Shown here: positions 12,501 to 23,900 of the stretch, piece by piece | How the letters are laid out: every line of letters begins with the position of its first letter | Position numbering within the stretch: position 1 is the first letter of the stretch | NCBI GenBank assembly: GCA_000711775.1 | Contig: ARYC01016939.1 | Location: forward strand, 1-64,000 | Source: Oxytricha trifallax | Lineage: Eukaryota > Ciliophora > Spirotrichea > Sporadotrichida > Oxytrichidae | Length of the DNA stretch: 64,000 bases | Direction: 5' to 3' | Made by a program: the position numbers and the translations under genes | The notes under the pieces: model-generated | What the model was told of the DNA's origin: nothing | The model's database searches: none | What the model saw: the letters and a program-made list of their open reading frames with translations, nothing else

Positions 12501-13303
12501 GATTTGGTGATTGGTGTATTTGGCTCTATGATTGCTCTGTACTTCTGCATATGTTGCTCTGGTCCATATACAGGGGCTTGCATTAGTCCAACAGTGGCTC
12601 TGATCAATCATATTTATGTTCATGTCGCTTGGGATGACCCCTCCTTAAACATAAATTTTCATTTAATTTTTGTATTATCTTATAATGCAAGGATTGTTTA
12701 AATAAAAATATATTTTGATTGCATTTTAATTTTAAGTTTATATGTGTTTACTCCATCTTGTATAATTGGTCCTTGTATTTGTGGAATTCTTGCAGCATTA
12801 TTTGCTAGAAAGTGTTCAGCAATGTTCAGTGCTAAATTTCCTCAGCTATACCCATTGCTCTCCTCATAAGCACTTGATTCAAACTAAACTTTAAGCAATT
12901 CATTATAGAAATTGTAATACTAAATGATTGAATTTAATTTTATAGATGTTTACGGTATTTTCAAGCCATTAGACTATGAAGTTCATACTAAAATAGACGC
13001 AAATAACCAGAACAAGGCACTTTCTAATCTCTATCTACGGTGGCATCTATGATTTATCCGGACCCTAGACAGCCTCCCCAGCTAGAGAGAAAGACTTCAA
13101 TAATTTAGAGTGACTAGCCTCCACACTGTCCAAAAATAGCATAGTAGTAACAACCTCCTCTACTAAGAGAGAAGTTTCAATCTACCACTGCGGATTCAGA
13201 TATTCAAAGTGGAGTGGTAAAACAGCATTAATTGAGAACACCCGATTTTATTTAAGAAGGGCTATAGATATCGCCTTAAGCCCAAGATTATAAAGAAGAT
13301 TGA
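9598..13303 (+). CDS. Aquaporin-family (MIP) channel, interrupted by a repeat insertion
   Basis: A membrane channel of the major intrinsic protein family, by order and type of segments. Exon 1 (9598-9720) has the typical first helix, LFLYETFATAFLVMAINFSY. The segment at 9854-10153 carries the first half-helix region, in which THKNLAYTLAVYFFEGKYRK stands where the family has G-x-x-NPA-V-x-LAVY; the canonical NPA is not preserved. FFDAFVKGFFALIFLMVV near 10150 fits helix 4. The segment at 12465-12660 has the second loop as CSGPYTGACISPTVAL (SPT in place of NPA), and 12740-12900 gives the last helix. A Gln/Pro-rich tail ends at TGA 13301-13303. A repeat element (10551-12111) sits between helices 4 and 5, presumably in a removable spacer. 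Both NPA boxes being altered makes solute choice unpredictable. Confidence 0.7.
10551..12111 (+). mobile_element. Repeat-element copy 1 (retroposon-like, two ORF remnants, ATT-rich tail)
   Basis: Its base composition is clearly richer in C and A than its surroundings. A frame from ATG 10631 runs to about 10924 (M-V-L-I-S-L-K...), and a second from 11225 to TGA 11900 with one frame change near 11635, ending in the acidic motif YENSDDEWEDY. The same kind of acidic ending (YSENGDEWNQEE and YSDNEEGWSSVEE) occurs in the copies at 39.4 kb and 27.4 kb. The 3' side ends in a short stem-like sequence and an ATT-rich tail (about 12100-12130), as in non-LTR retroposons. No reverse transcriptase was seen, so the class is inferred from the tail only. 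Confidence 0.5.
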
Positions 13304-14162
13304 TTATTCTTATTTATGTATTTTTATAAAACTTTATTGCTAGAATTAAGATAACTTAATAGAATAAGAAGGTAATAATTTTAATTCATAAGAGAGATTT
13401 TAAGCATCAAATAAATAGGCAAAAAGTAAAAGCAACAGTATGGAATCTAGAAATAAAGTTTCCCCTGATCATTAATGATAAAAATAAGTTCTTCAAATAT
13501 AAAATAGGAATGAAGTTTATTCAAATTAGATTTAATTAAGTTATTAGATCTGGTATGGAAATAGTTATATCAAGTTTTATTAATTTCATAATTAAATTTG
13601 AAAGAAATACAGAAGAGCTTAATAATTAATATTAATAGATAATAAAGCATAAAAATTAACTTTGATGATCAAAATAGAGATAAATAGGATTTATTGATAT
13701 AAGTTATACATGAGTGAATTAATATAAGTTCTATTCCATACTCATGAAGCAATCTCATTTAAAACTATTAATCCATTAATAGGGTGCCAAAAAGTATCTT
13801 ATTTTTACATCTTGCAATTTTGAAAATTCAATTTTTTATCATATATTTAATTCTTCTTTTATTTTACTGAAAATTCAATAAAATTTTTATTAATCAGTTT
13901 TATAATTACACACAATTATTTATAAAGTTAACTTTGTTAAAAGTAAAATTAAAAAAAATAGTATTCAAAATTTGGGTCCCCATTATTGAGTCATAATTTC
14001 GTAAAAACAAATAACATAAAAAACTTGTGGCATTTTAGCCTTAAAAACTAAGTAATTTAATTGTGTAGAAATACAGTGAACTTTAAACCATTTAATTTTA
14101 TGAAAGTTTAAATATTATTATGAAAAGATACACAACATTTAATTTATCTCACAGTATATGCC
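13304..14162. other. AT-rich non-coding stretch
   Basis: No gene or notable repeat seen between the MIP gene and the carboxylase gene, which converge here. Confidence 0.5.
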
Positions 14163-15900
14163 TCAGAGAGGGAGATTGTTGTGTCTTCTGGCTGGCTTAA
14201 ATATGTTCTTAGTTTCAAGGACCTTAAGGTTATCAAGGATAATGTCTCTTGTGTTCTCTGGAATTACGATATCATCCACATATACTCTCACAGCAGCCTT
14301 CAATGGGTTTGCGAAAGCATGTTCGTACTTCGATGTCTCTTCTTCGACGTTCTTTCCTCTGAAAATAATTTCAACAGCACCCTTTGGTTCCCATGACGGC
14401 AACCTCGGCTGTTAGCCAGGCGTAATTGTAATCACCATTAAAATGCTTTGAGCTCAAAATATCATAAGCCCCACCAGAGGCCTTTCTTGTGAAAAAGTTA
14501 ATCTTTGGTACTGTAGCTTCAGCATATGCATGTAAGAGCTTTGATCCGTGTTTAATAATACCTCCAAACTCTTGGACTGTACCTGGCAAGAAGCCTGGCA
14601 TATCAGTGAAATTAACTAATGGGATTTGGAAGGCATCACAGAATCTAACGAATCTAGCTGACTTGACTGAAGAATCAATATCTAAGCAACCTGCTAAAAC
14701 TTGAGGTTGATTAGCAACGATACCAATAACTCTACCTTCAACTTCACCAAAACCAACAATAAAATTTCTTGCATAATCTGGCATAATCTCGTAGAATTGA
14801 TTTCTATCAAATATTGAATCTATAACAATCTTCATGTCATATGGCTTGTTTGGGTCAAATGGAACAATGTTGTTGAGAATCTTGCATGTACTTTGACTGT
14901 TTCTATCGAATTGAGTCCATGGTCTGTGTGCTCTCTTTTCGTGGCAATTTTATGGCAAATAGTTCATAAGATGTCTGGTGCTCGCAATGGCTTTAACATC
15001 ATCTTAGAATGCTATGTGAGAGACTCCTGAGACACTTGAGTGCATCTTAGCACCACCGAGTTCCTCCTTAGTGACTGTTTCTTTGGTCACAGTCTTGACA
15101 AATTCTGGTCCAGTAACGAACATGTAAGAAGTATCTTGTACCATGAAAGTGAAGTCAGTAAGAGCTGGGGAATAGACTGCACCACCGGCGCAAGGTCCCA
15201 TAATTAAAGAAATCTAGGGAATCACTCCAGATGAATGAATATTTCTTATAAAATTTATGCATATCCAACAAGTGACTAGACACCTTCTTCAATACGAGCT
15301 CCACCTGAATCGTTTAAACCAATCCATGGTGACCCTGTGAGGACAATATTATCCATAATTTTGCATATCTTCTCTGCGAATTTTTCTGACAATGATCCAC
15401 CGAAGACTGTGAAATCTTGAGAGAAAGCATATGATACTTTGCCATTGATGAGACCATGATCAGTAACAACACCATCTCCGAAAATTTTCTCCTTCTCCAT
15501 ACCGAAGTCGTGGCATCTGTGAGTCACATACTTATCGTACTCGACAAATGTGCCCTGATCGGAGAGAAGATTGATTCTTTCTCTAGCAGTTAAACCTAAG
15601 CTCAATTATTATTTGGAGATGTAATATTGTTAAGGTTTAATTTTTGCGTAAGCATGTTGCTTATCAATTCTCTTTTGCCCCTCCAGAAGAACTTCCTTTT
15701 GGATTTTTTAAAATCTCTAATTGAATGCTGCTTGAGCAGATAAATTAGTTATATATTTCTATCAAAATTCTTTACTTAAACCATTTTTATAATAGATTAA
15801 AACTATAAAAGAAATTCTTAGTAGCTGTCTGGTAAAGTAAAGCAGCAATTCTCTTGTTATGGTTTATATGCTTTCTCAAACCTTGTTAAAGTGGCTTCAT
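14163..15900 (-). CDS. PCCB: Propionyl-CoA carboxylase beta subunit, mitochondrial (frameshifted copy)
   Basis: Carboxyltransferase subunit converting propionyl-CoA to methylmalonyl-CoA together with a biotinylated alpha subunit. The N terminus (15900 to about 15805) is a plausible mitochondrial targeting peptide, [20 protein letters not shown]. Family blocks follow in order: [32 protein letters not shown] (15.3 kb), [20 protein letters not shown] (15.2 kb), [58 protein letters not shown], and the conserved NNLPL-type end at TGA 14165-14163. Order is linear, not scrambled. Oddities: an extra G in a short G run near 14382 shifts frame inside the [11 protein letters not shown] block, and another shift near 15245 separates GYA from FIRN. 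A non-coding insert near 15610-15640 splits the HAxGKLTARERI region. It is either a recent pseudogene or carries assembly indels. Confidence 0.85.
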
Positions 15901-16263
15901 TTTTATAAAAGTTCAAAGACTACTATTTTGCAATAAACTAGTTTTCTTCCCAAATACAATCTTTCATTAATAGTCTAATTTAATTTAGACAATAAACTTT
16001 TGATAATTTAAATGTCAGAATCACTGAATTTATATTCACTAATTTCAAAAATTTAAGCTGTAGCGGATAGATTGATTGATTATAATATTCCTACTTAATC
16101 AAACAAAATATATCTTTTAAAGTAGTATCGCCTATCTTCTATCATACACAAAGATTTGCCTATGAAATTATATGCATAATAATAATCGATTTTATATAAA
16201 ATTTATCATATTAATAAATTTAAATTATAACAGATTAATTAAATATATTTATTGATTATTTCT
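15901..16263. other. AT-rich spacer
   Basis: Nothing supported between the carboxylase start and the last downstream eRF3 segment. Confidence 0.4.
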
Positions 16264-17974
16264 TCAGTGCCCTTGCCAGTCTTTTGCAGAAGCATAATGT
16301 GTGTATTATCTCCTCACAACTTGATTCATATGAATTTAGATATATCTTTATATCTAAATGCTCTTTAAATAAAATTATTTGGAACTCTAATATAGATTCT
16401 GCAAACAGCCTAAGCATACCAAATATTTTAATCATCTAACTGAAATTTTTATTATGCAAGATAAATTGATAACATTTTGATAGAATTGGCTTATATTTTA
16501 ATAGCTCAAGAACTTGATTAAAATAATACTCTATGCTTGGTAAATTAGCTTGGTGATATGAGACTGCAGTTTCCACGTTCATTATGATTAAAACATCACC
16601 CTTATTTATAAGAAGTAAAAATATTTAATTTTAAGCCTAAGTTGAATGTTTTCGCCTGGTTTAGCATAAACCTAGGAAAAATATGTTAAAACAAATTATA
16701 ATCATAATAATAACTCGAAATATCAGGTATTTGCTGGTTAAAAATAAGAAAAGTTTATCTCACACTCTCACCCTTTGAATTGTATATAGATTAAACTTGA
16801 GCCAATAGGTTTGTTGGCATAATAGCAAGTTGATCTCCAAGCTTGATAATAGTTAAAGAATAAAATAATAAAATTCAAACTTACTGTAAATGACTGTTCC
16901 TCTGTCCTTCATTTTATCTAGAACATGAATTCTCAAGGGGCCCTCAGAAGATTTTTAAAATTATATCAATCAGATTTGATATTTGTGGCATTTCGAGATC
17001 ATCCAAGATTTCTAAGAGAGTTGGTCCTTCAAAATATTATATTTTGCTAACATTAATTATTAGATAGCTAGCATTTCTGGGTCGTAACCGCATCCTTGCA
17101 TAAATGGCTTCAATCTAAAATTATAATGAGAAAATAAATTCCCATAATTTAATTAAGAACGAAGATAGGATCGTAATAAAATTCAATTATTATTGGCTGA
17201 AATTAAATATAAATAGTTAATAATCAATTTTACAATATGATTGATTTATTTTATAAGGACAATTAATCTAGCCAATAATTTAAATAATTAGCCCAAACAT
17301 TTATAATTTACGCCAATAAATAGTTAAATTTTAATTTATTTGTTCTTAATTCCTATTTTAGTTCTAAAGTCACTTACTGGGTTTTACACTCCTTGCTCGA
17401 TTTGACAAAAGTTTCATATATTTACCAACCTATTTCCAGAAAATTTGTTAAAATCTTTTTGAGTTGACAGCAACAAAATTTTTGAAATACCTAAACTCTT
17501 GGCAAGTTGAATATGTTCTCTAGTCTGACCCTCCATTTCAAAACCTGATTCGAACTCCCCCTTTTTGGCTGAGATAAATTAATTAGCTTTTATGTAAACT
17601 GAATCTGCACCCATGATCATGTTTGGTACTTAATTCTTATGTTAAAAAAATATAACTTAATTTGCTATAATAAAGCTAAAACTTAACATCATCAAGTGTC
17701 CAGAAATAGTTGATTTACGATAAAGAATTAAAATATAAATATATTTGAGAAAGCTTAAGTGGTGACTTTCTTAATACCCTTAGTTGCCTCTTAATGATAA
17801 TTATGAATATTTATTTGCATTGAATAAATTGATTGTATTTTAGTATATTAATAATTAATTTTTTGTCCTTCTTTTATGCGGCTGTTTTCTTCTTTAGAGA
17901 TATTTTTTTTAAAAAATTGTAATTAATTAATGTTTTATTGCCAGTGTCGAAAAATGAAGCAGCATCACCAGTCA
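16264..17974 (-). other. eRF3 far block: segments 2, 4, 6, 8, 11, 13, 15, 17, 19 and 21
   Basis: Limits: 2, 17974-17940; 4, 17894-17866; 6, 17792-17754; 8, 17718-17690 (the KSTISG of G1); 11, 17641-17605; 13, 17572-17463; 15, 17452 to about 16640 with a TA-flanked palindromic element inside; 17, 16609-16559; 19, 16515-16471; 21, 16285-16264 (22 bp). Matching pointers: AGTCA 17970-17974, GCCAGTGT 17940-17947, TTTCTTCTT 17886-17894, TCCTTCTTTTATG 17866-17878, TAGTTGCCTCTT 17781-17792, CTTAA 17754-17758, TTTAC 17714-17718, CATCAAGT 17690-17697, ATTCTTATG 17633-17641, CTGCACCCAT 17605-17614, TTGGCTGA 17565-17572, GTTGACAGCAA 17463-17473, TTAAA 17448-17452, ACCCTTATTTAT 16598-16609, TGAGAC 16559-16564, TCAAGAACTT 16506-16515, AACA 16471-16474, TCTTTT 16280-16285 and TCAGT 16264-16268. 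Confidence 0.85.
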
Positions 17975-20900
17975 AAACCCCAAAATCCCTTAATTAGTTT
18001 TATGAGAGTTTTTAATGATTAGAGTAATGTTTGGAATTAGGGTTTTTAGGGCAAGAAAGCATAATTCCCAAGCTAGTTTTGAAAATGAGAAAATCTATTA
18101 ACTTCAAATTTTTATACTCATCATTTTTGCATTTATAAACCTATAAATACTTAAGCATTCTTAGACAGAAAAAAATAGATTTTTAATATTTTCATGTGTT
18201 TTTTTTATAAACGGTCGCTTTGATCGATCATTGAAAAAATCTAAATTTTAACTAAAGCATATTTGAAATTCTTGAGTAAATATATTACTCTAATTTATCC
18301 TTTCCTAATATTCTGAATTAAAATGATTCTATACAAATATTATCGAGTTATGAATGGTATATGTATGAGATAGATAGATAACATATGTAAATTAGTAATT
18401 TTAAGGAAATAGTTGAATTATTTTGCCAAACATTTGATATTTAAGTGAATATAAATGTATATTAAACTTAATATTATGAGTTTCTATTTCAGCTACTAGA
18501 ATTAGCGTCTATTAAATATGGATACCTCATGGGAAGTCAACTTAAAGAAAAGGTTCTAAAGATGGTAATAAATATTAGCACTCGATTCCATTAAAATTGG
18601 AGCTTTAATGAGCAATTACTAGATTATACCTATTTAGGAATTCCCTTAATTTTTAAATATTAAATTTTTAAAGAATAGTCCTTATTTTGCTTGAGCTTTA
18701 TTAATACCATGGAATTATATTAAATTAATCAACATTTTACCAAATAAATTATAGAACTGGAATTCATGAAAATGAACATAAGTATTGTTCCATAAAATTA
18801 AGAGATTAAAGTAAATGTTAACTGACTAACAAAAGATTTAAGATCATTAATTTTCATATTCATTAAATGCAAGCATAACTTATATAAGACTCTTGACATG
18901 ATCTTTAACATGGCAACTTAAATTTTAACCATTATAATAAAAAATACAATTAAATCTTACAATAAAAATGAAATTAAACTTTAAAGAAGCCATAATTATC
19001 AATGTTACTCTAATCAATAAAACCACTAATAAAATAACTGAAGAGTTATGGGGTTTTGAGTAGTAGTAGCTGTAGATGTAGAGCCAAGAGAGGTTGCGGC
19101 TGTATTTGCACTTACCAAATTGGTATTTGGGGCACTTGAAGTCATTCCTATGTTTATGAATAGCAAATATAAATATATCAAAAAATTATATTTATTTAAC
19201 TTGAGATCCTCCTGCAAAGAATTAATCGTTTATTTTTTTTACAATTAAGTTAATAATTATTAAACGATATAACAAAATATTCTAAGAACTATTTTTTTCC
19301 TTACAGTTTTATATCAAATTTAAAAGCACACTCAAGAATAAATGTGAAATTAGGTATATTTATTTGAAATATTTACTTCTTCATCCGATATATAAACCGT
19401 AAAATACTCAATATTGCTAATTTTAATATTAACAAAATATTTAAGTATTATTTGATAATAATTTCAAAAATTATGTTTTTTACTTATTTTGCTTGTTTCT
19501 TTTAATATTCATCAATAATAGAACAATATCTAATTTGCACATGATTACATAGTCATTTTATTTCTATGTATAAATTTATTAAAGAATGATACCACACATT
19601 GTTATTTGAAAAGCTTGAAAAAGACATGTTCGTATTGTGTGAAATGAAGTACTCAGGTTTAAAGGGGGAGAAGCAACTGAAATAGGTATGTTATGGGCGA
19701 GTTATATGTTATACTTTTTCATAAATAGATAAATTATATAGTGTCTCCACCTTGTCCCACAGCTCCTCAGTTGTCCTCGTCCTCTTCCTCATCATCTCCA
19801 TCTATTCCTTCAATCTCCACTCTTTCTTTGCTTCTACTGAATTATATAAATTATAGGTCATCCTTAAAGTATCACAATTTCAAATCTTTAATATTTTTAA
19901 AAAGATTTTATATTTTATTTTGGGGAATCTTTTTCGTTTGAGATATTGTTTTTTATTTATGCGAATAATTTTGAGCGGAAAAATTAAGTATGTGAAATTT
20001 TTGTTAAGATACGTATTTATGATAATTTGGCAAGGTCTTAAATTACTCTTCTTTTGAAATCATTTCGCCTGATTGTATATCGTAGACAAGCTCTTCAGTG
20101 TACTGTCCAAATAAATTATACTACAGAAGCCTCTAGAGTGAGGTTTGCTTAGGCAGCATCGGTCATTTGACCTCCGACGGTGGTTGAACCAGCGACTTGA
20201 GCATTTTGTTGACTAACATATGATTGAATCTTAACTGGCTTGTATCTCAATACTTTATCGACTGGGTTTGTTTTACCTTCGTCTCTCATCAATCAAATCG
20301 AGTTATTAATATACCCATTTTTGGGAGGAAGTCAAACTTCTCAAGAGAAATTGGAACTCTCTGTCTGTTAAATTTATCAATCATTGTAATATCTTCTTAT
20401 AAAATTATAATGTGCTTTAGCATAGCTTTGAACGAATTGAGGCTTTTATTTCTCAATAGCGTCAGTTACCCTTATCATTCTTTTCAACTGAGCTAATAAG
20501 ATTCTTAATAAATGCTTCTTCAGCTACGCTGTGAATGTGCAAGATAATTCTGGCTTTTAAACAATCAAATGATTGAAAATATATATTCTTCAAGAACTTC
20601 AAGCTCTACTTCAAATAGATCTGAGACAGATTTTCATATAAAGCGCAAAGTATTTCTGACCCTTATTTATCATATTTTCGTCATTGATGTTTCCAATCTA
20701 AGAATTAAGAAATATTTGAGAAACCAAATATTTGTTCCTTAATACCAATTGCAAACATGCCATCACCTTATTAAACATAGACTCATCCATCTTGTTTTAA
20801 TTCATTATAATAATAATAAAAATTATCTTTTTCTAAAAGATCTTACATTAAAATTTATTATTGTTGACAGCAAGATTAATTATTTATTATTAAAAATAGC

Positions 20901-23900
20901 TGTGATATATTCTTATGGCCTGGAGCATCGAAGATAGCCCATCTCTTTTTAGGAGTTTTCCTTTGAATATCTATGAAATTATTAGCTACCACAAAGTTTT
21001 TCTGTTCATTTTTTATTGAAAATAAATTAATAATTTATTTTACTAAATTATTATTGTTAATAAATTAACCCTTGATAAATTATATAAGTGATTAATTCGA
21101 TTTTATTAAAATTAATTAAGATTATTAATTAAATTACTCATATATGTATGTTTGGAGTACTATTTTTCTATTCACGAAGTCTCTTTTTCTCTGAATAAAA
21201 AAATAGATAAATACAATGATTTATTAGAAATATTCATTTTATTGTGCATAACTGTAGAGCTAAATAAATTTGAACTGTATAAATTATTAATACACTAAAT
21301 GAATAATTAGGATTAAAATACTTAAACTGATAATAAATTTAAATATAAATATTTAAATTATTTTTTATTAATAAATAGAGCCAGAGGAATAAATAATTAC
21401 AGCTCTTTCAGCGATAGATTATCATCTTCATTGGCATGGATCAGCTGACTTCTTTGAGAAATAATATATTTTTATTTTTTATTCCAAAATCACATTAAAT
21501 CACTTATTTTAGTAATAAAAATACATATTAAATGCTATTTTTAGTAATGCTCTAAGTTTACCCTAAACCATACAATATAATATTTAGAATTTTTGAAATA
21601 TTATATAAGGATTGTTGATTGCCCACTGGCTATTAATTTTTTAGTTTTTTTTATAATAAAAATTATTATTTAATTTAGACTTGTTTCAATGTTGGTACTC
21701 TTCTTAAAATAGAATTATCACTATTTACAATTAAATATTAGTAACTTGAATTGTTTATCATATGTTTTTATATAGTCAATCATAGTAAATCTACCCATTT
21801 ATAAATAAAAAGAGTTATATAAAAATTAAAAAAAAATAAAATTATTTATTTATTAATCTTGACAGTACCTGACTCAACCTTAAATAAATGAAAAATATTT
21901 TAATAGGTGGCACTCAGGGTTTCTTGGTGGCATTTTTAAATTCACTAAAACCAATGATATTTTTGAATGATAATTGATTTAAAATAAAGATTAGTTATTA
22001 AGTAAAAAAAAAATTAAAGTATCAACAAATATTTAGTAAATTGAATATTTTTAATCTGATCACTAAATATAAATTACAAAAAATAATATATGCTCTCTAT
22101 AAATGAACTAAACTTCAGATCAACAATATAAATAATTGTATCATTGCAAAATTAAGATATTTATAATTTTTATGTAGGCTACTTTATAATATTTTGCAAA
22201 CAGCTTAATTAAGTGGATCTTTAAGATTATCACCATTGAGACCGGATATAGGTACAAATTAGACATCCTTTTCTGGGTCAAAAACGCAATACATAATTTT
22301 AGAGCAATTACATAAAATTTATATAGATATTAATAATGGCTTCAATGCATTAATGATTTCAGTATATCTATCCTTAATCCATTAATAAATTGTCATATAT
22401 AGAGATAATACTGGCTGGCTTAAGCCCAGTATTAATTCCGTACAGCATTAAATAATAATAATAATAATCCATTAATAAATTGTCATTTATAAAGATAATA
22501 TTGGCTGAAATAACAAGTGCTCCAAAATCAGCAAGAACTGCACCCATAAAATGTTTCATAAAAAATAATAGATTTAGGAGTTTCAATGCTAGCTCTTCCA
22601 ACTTCTACAGTTTTACCTTTAGCTTTTTCAATCTCACTGACGTCCATAACATAAACTAACCATAGTGTAGATTTTATATCTTGTATACTGTTCTTTCTTT
22701 AGCCTCTTCTTTATAATTTTGAATTTTTCTTTGATCAACAGCTCCCATCAAGTTATCAATCTATTTATAGATTTTTACCTGTATCAACGTGACCATTAAA
22801 AACTAAACTTGCTGGCTTTCTGGTTTCATCGACATCTATGATTTCTTCATCAACGACTTAACCAACAAAATTATATCTTACAACTAGTTGCCTCTTTCTG
22901 TCTCTTTTTAGCAAGAGCTTCAGCATTTTCTATTCATTTATATTAGAAATATAGCTTATTTATTTTCTCTGGATCTTCTTGAACAATCTTTGGCTGGGTA
23001 GGTGAGGCAGTAGACTTCTTAAGTCTGTTCTTATCAAAATAAAAAGTATCTTCCTCTTCTTCATCTTAATTCTTCTTTCCCTTGCCTTTAACTGCACGAG
23101 CACCGATCTTGGGCTTTTATTTGTAAGCTCCATCAGTATCTTGCTACTAAAACCCCGTTAGTCAATTAAGAATGAAAATTGGGGATTAAGAATTATAAAA
23201 TTAAAATTAAATTATTATTTGCTTAAATTATTAAAGTTTTGGCTAATTATTAAAACCATTGGCTCAAATAATTGTCTCTATAAAATAATCTAATCAGAGT
23301 GCGTAAATTTGTTTTTAGCCTAATTATTTTTAACTTCAGCCAATTATAATTTAATTTTAATTTTAATTTTATAATTCTAAATCCCCAATCTTCATTCTTA
23401 ATTGACTAACGGGGTTTTACTTTGCATACTTATTTTATTCTTCATTGTATTAAAGGTTTGAAAATTGTCTTTCTCGTATTGTAGAATAAATCAACTGAGT
23501 TTGGGGCATATTCAGGATAGTAGACGAACATAAATTTCATTTGCTCTTCGTTTGGAGTAAGAGGGTTTGCGAATGGATCAGCTGGGAACATTGGGTTTAC
23601 TGGTACAAGGGTAAAGAATTCCTTAGCCTTTCCTTTTCATGATAAAAGTTATATTTACTTACACTATATTAGCTGACTTCTTTGGTTAATAATCTTCCTT
23701 CTTTTATGATAAAATAAATTTCTATTGTAATTTCTTCTTCTTTGGAGCTTCAGATATACCAAGAGTGGGGAAAGCTTCCTCTGTCTTTACGATCGTTTTC
23801 TTTGGAACGAATACTGAAGAGCCAGTGTAATTATATAAGTTCTAGTAAGAAATTGAGTCATTCCTAGTGGAGAAATTTCATTTCCTAAGCTCATGTTACC

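Noticed and set aside
19741-19941. Ser/Pro-rich plus-strand frame.
   Set aside because: The minus strand over the same bases gives an acidic C terminus with a TGA stop, which is the more natural coding sequence.
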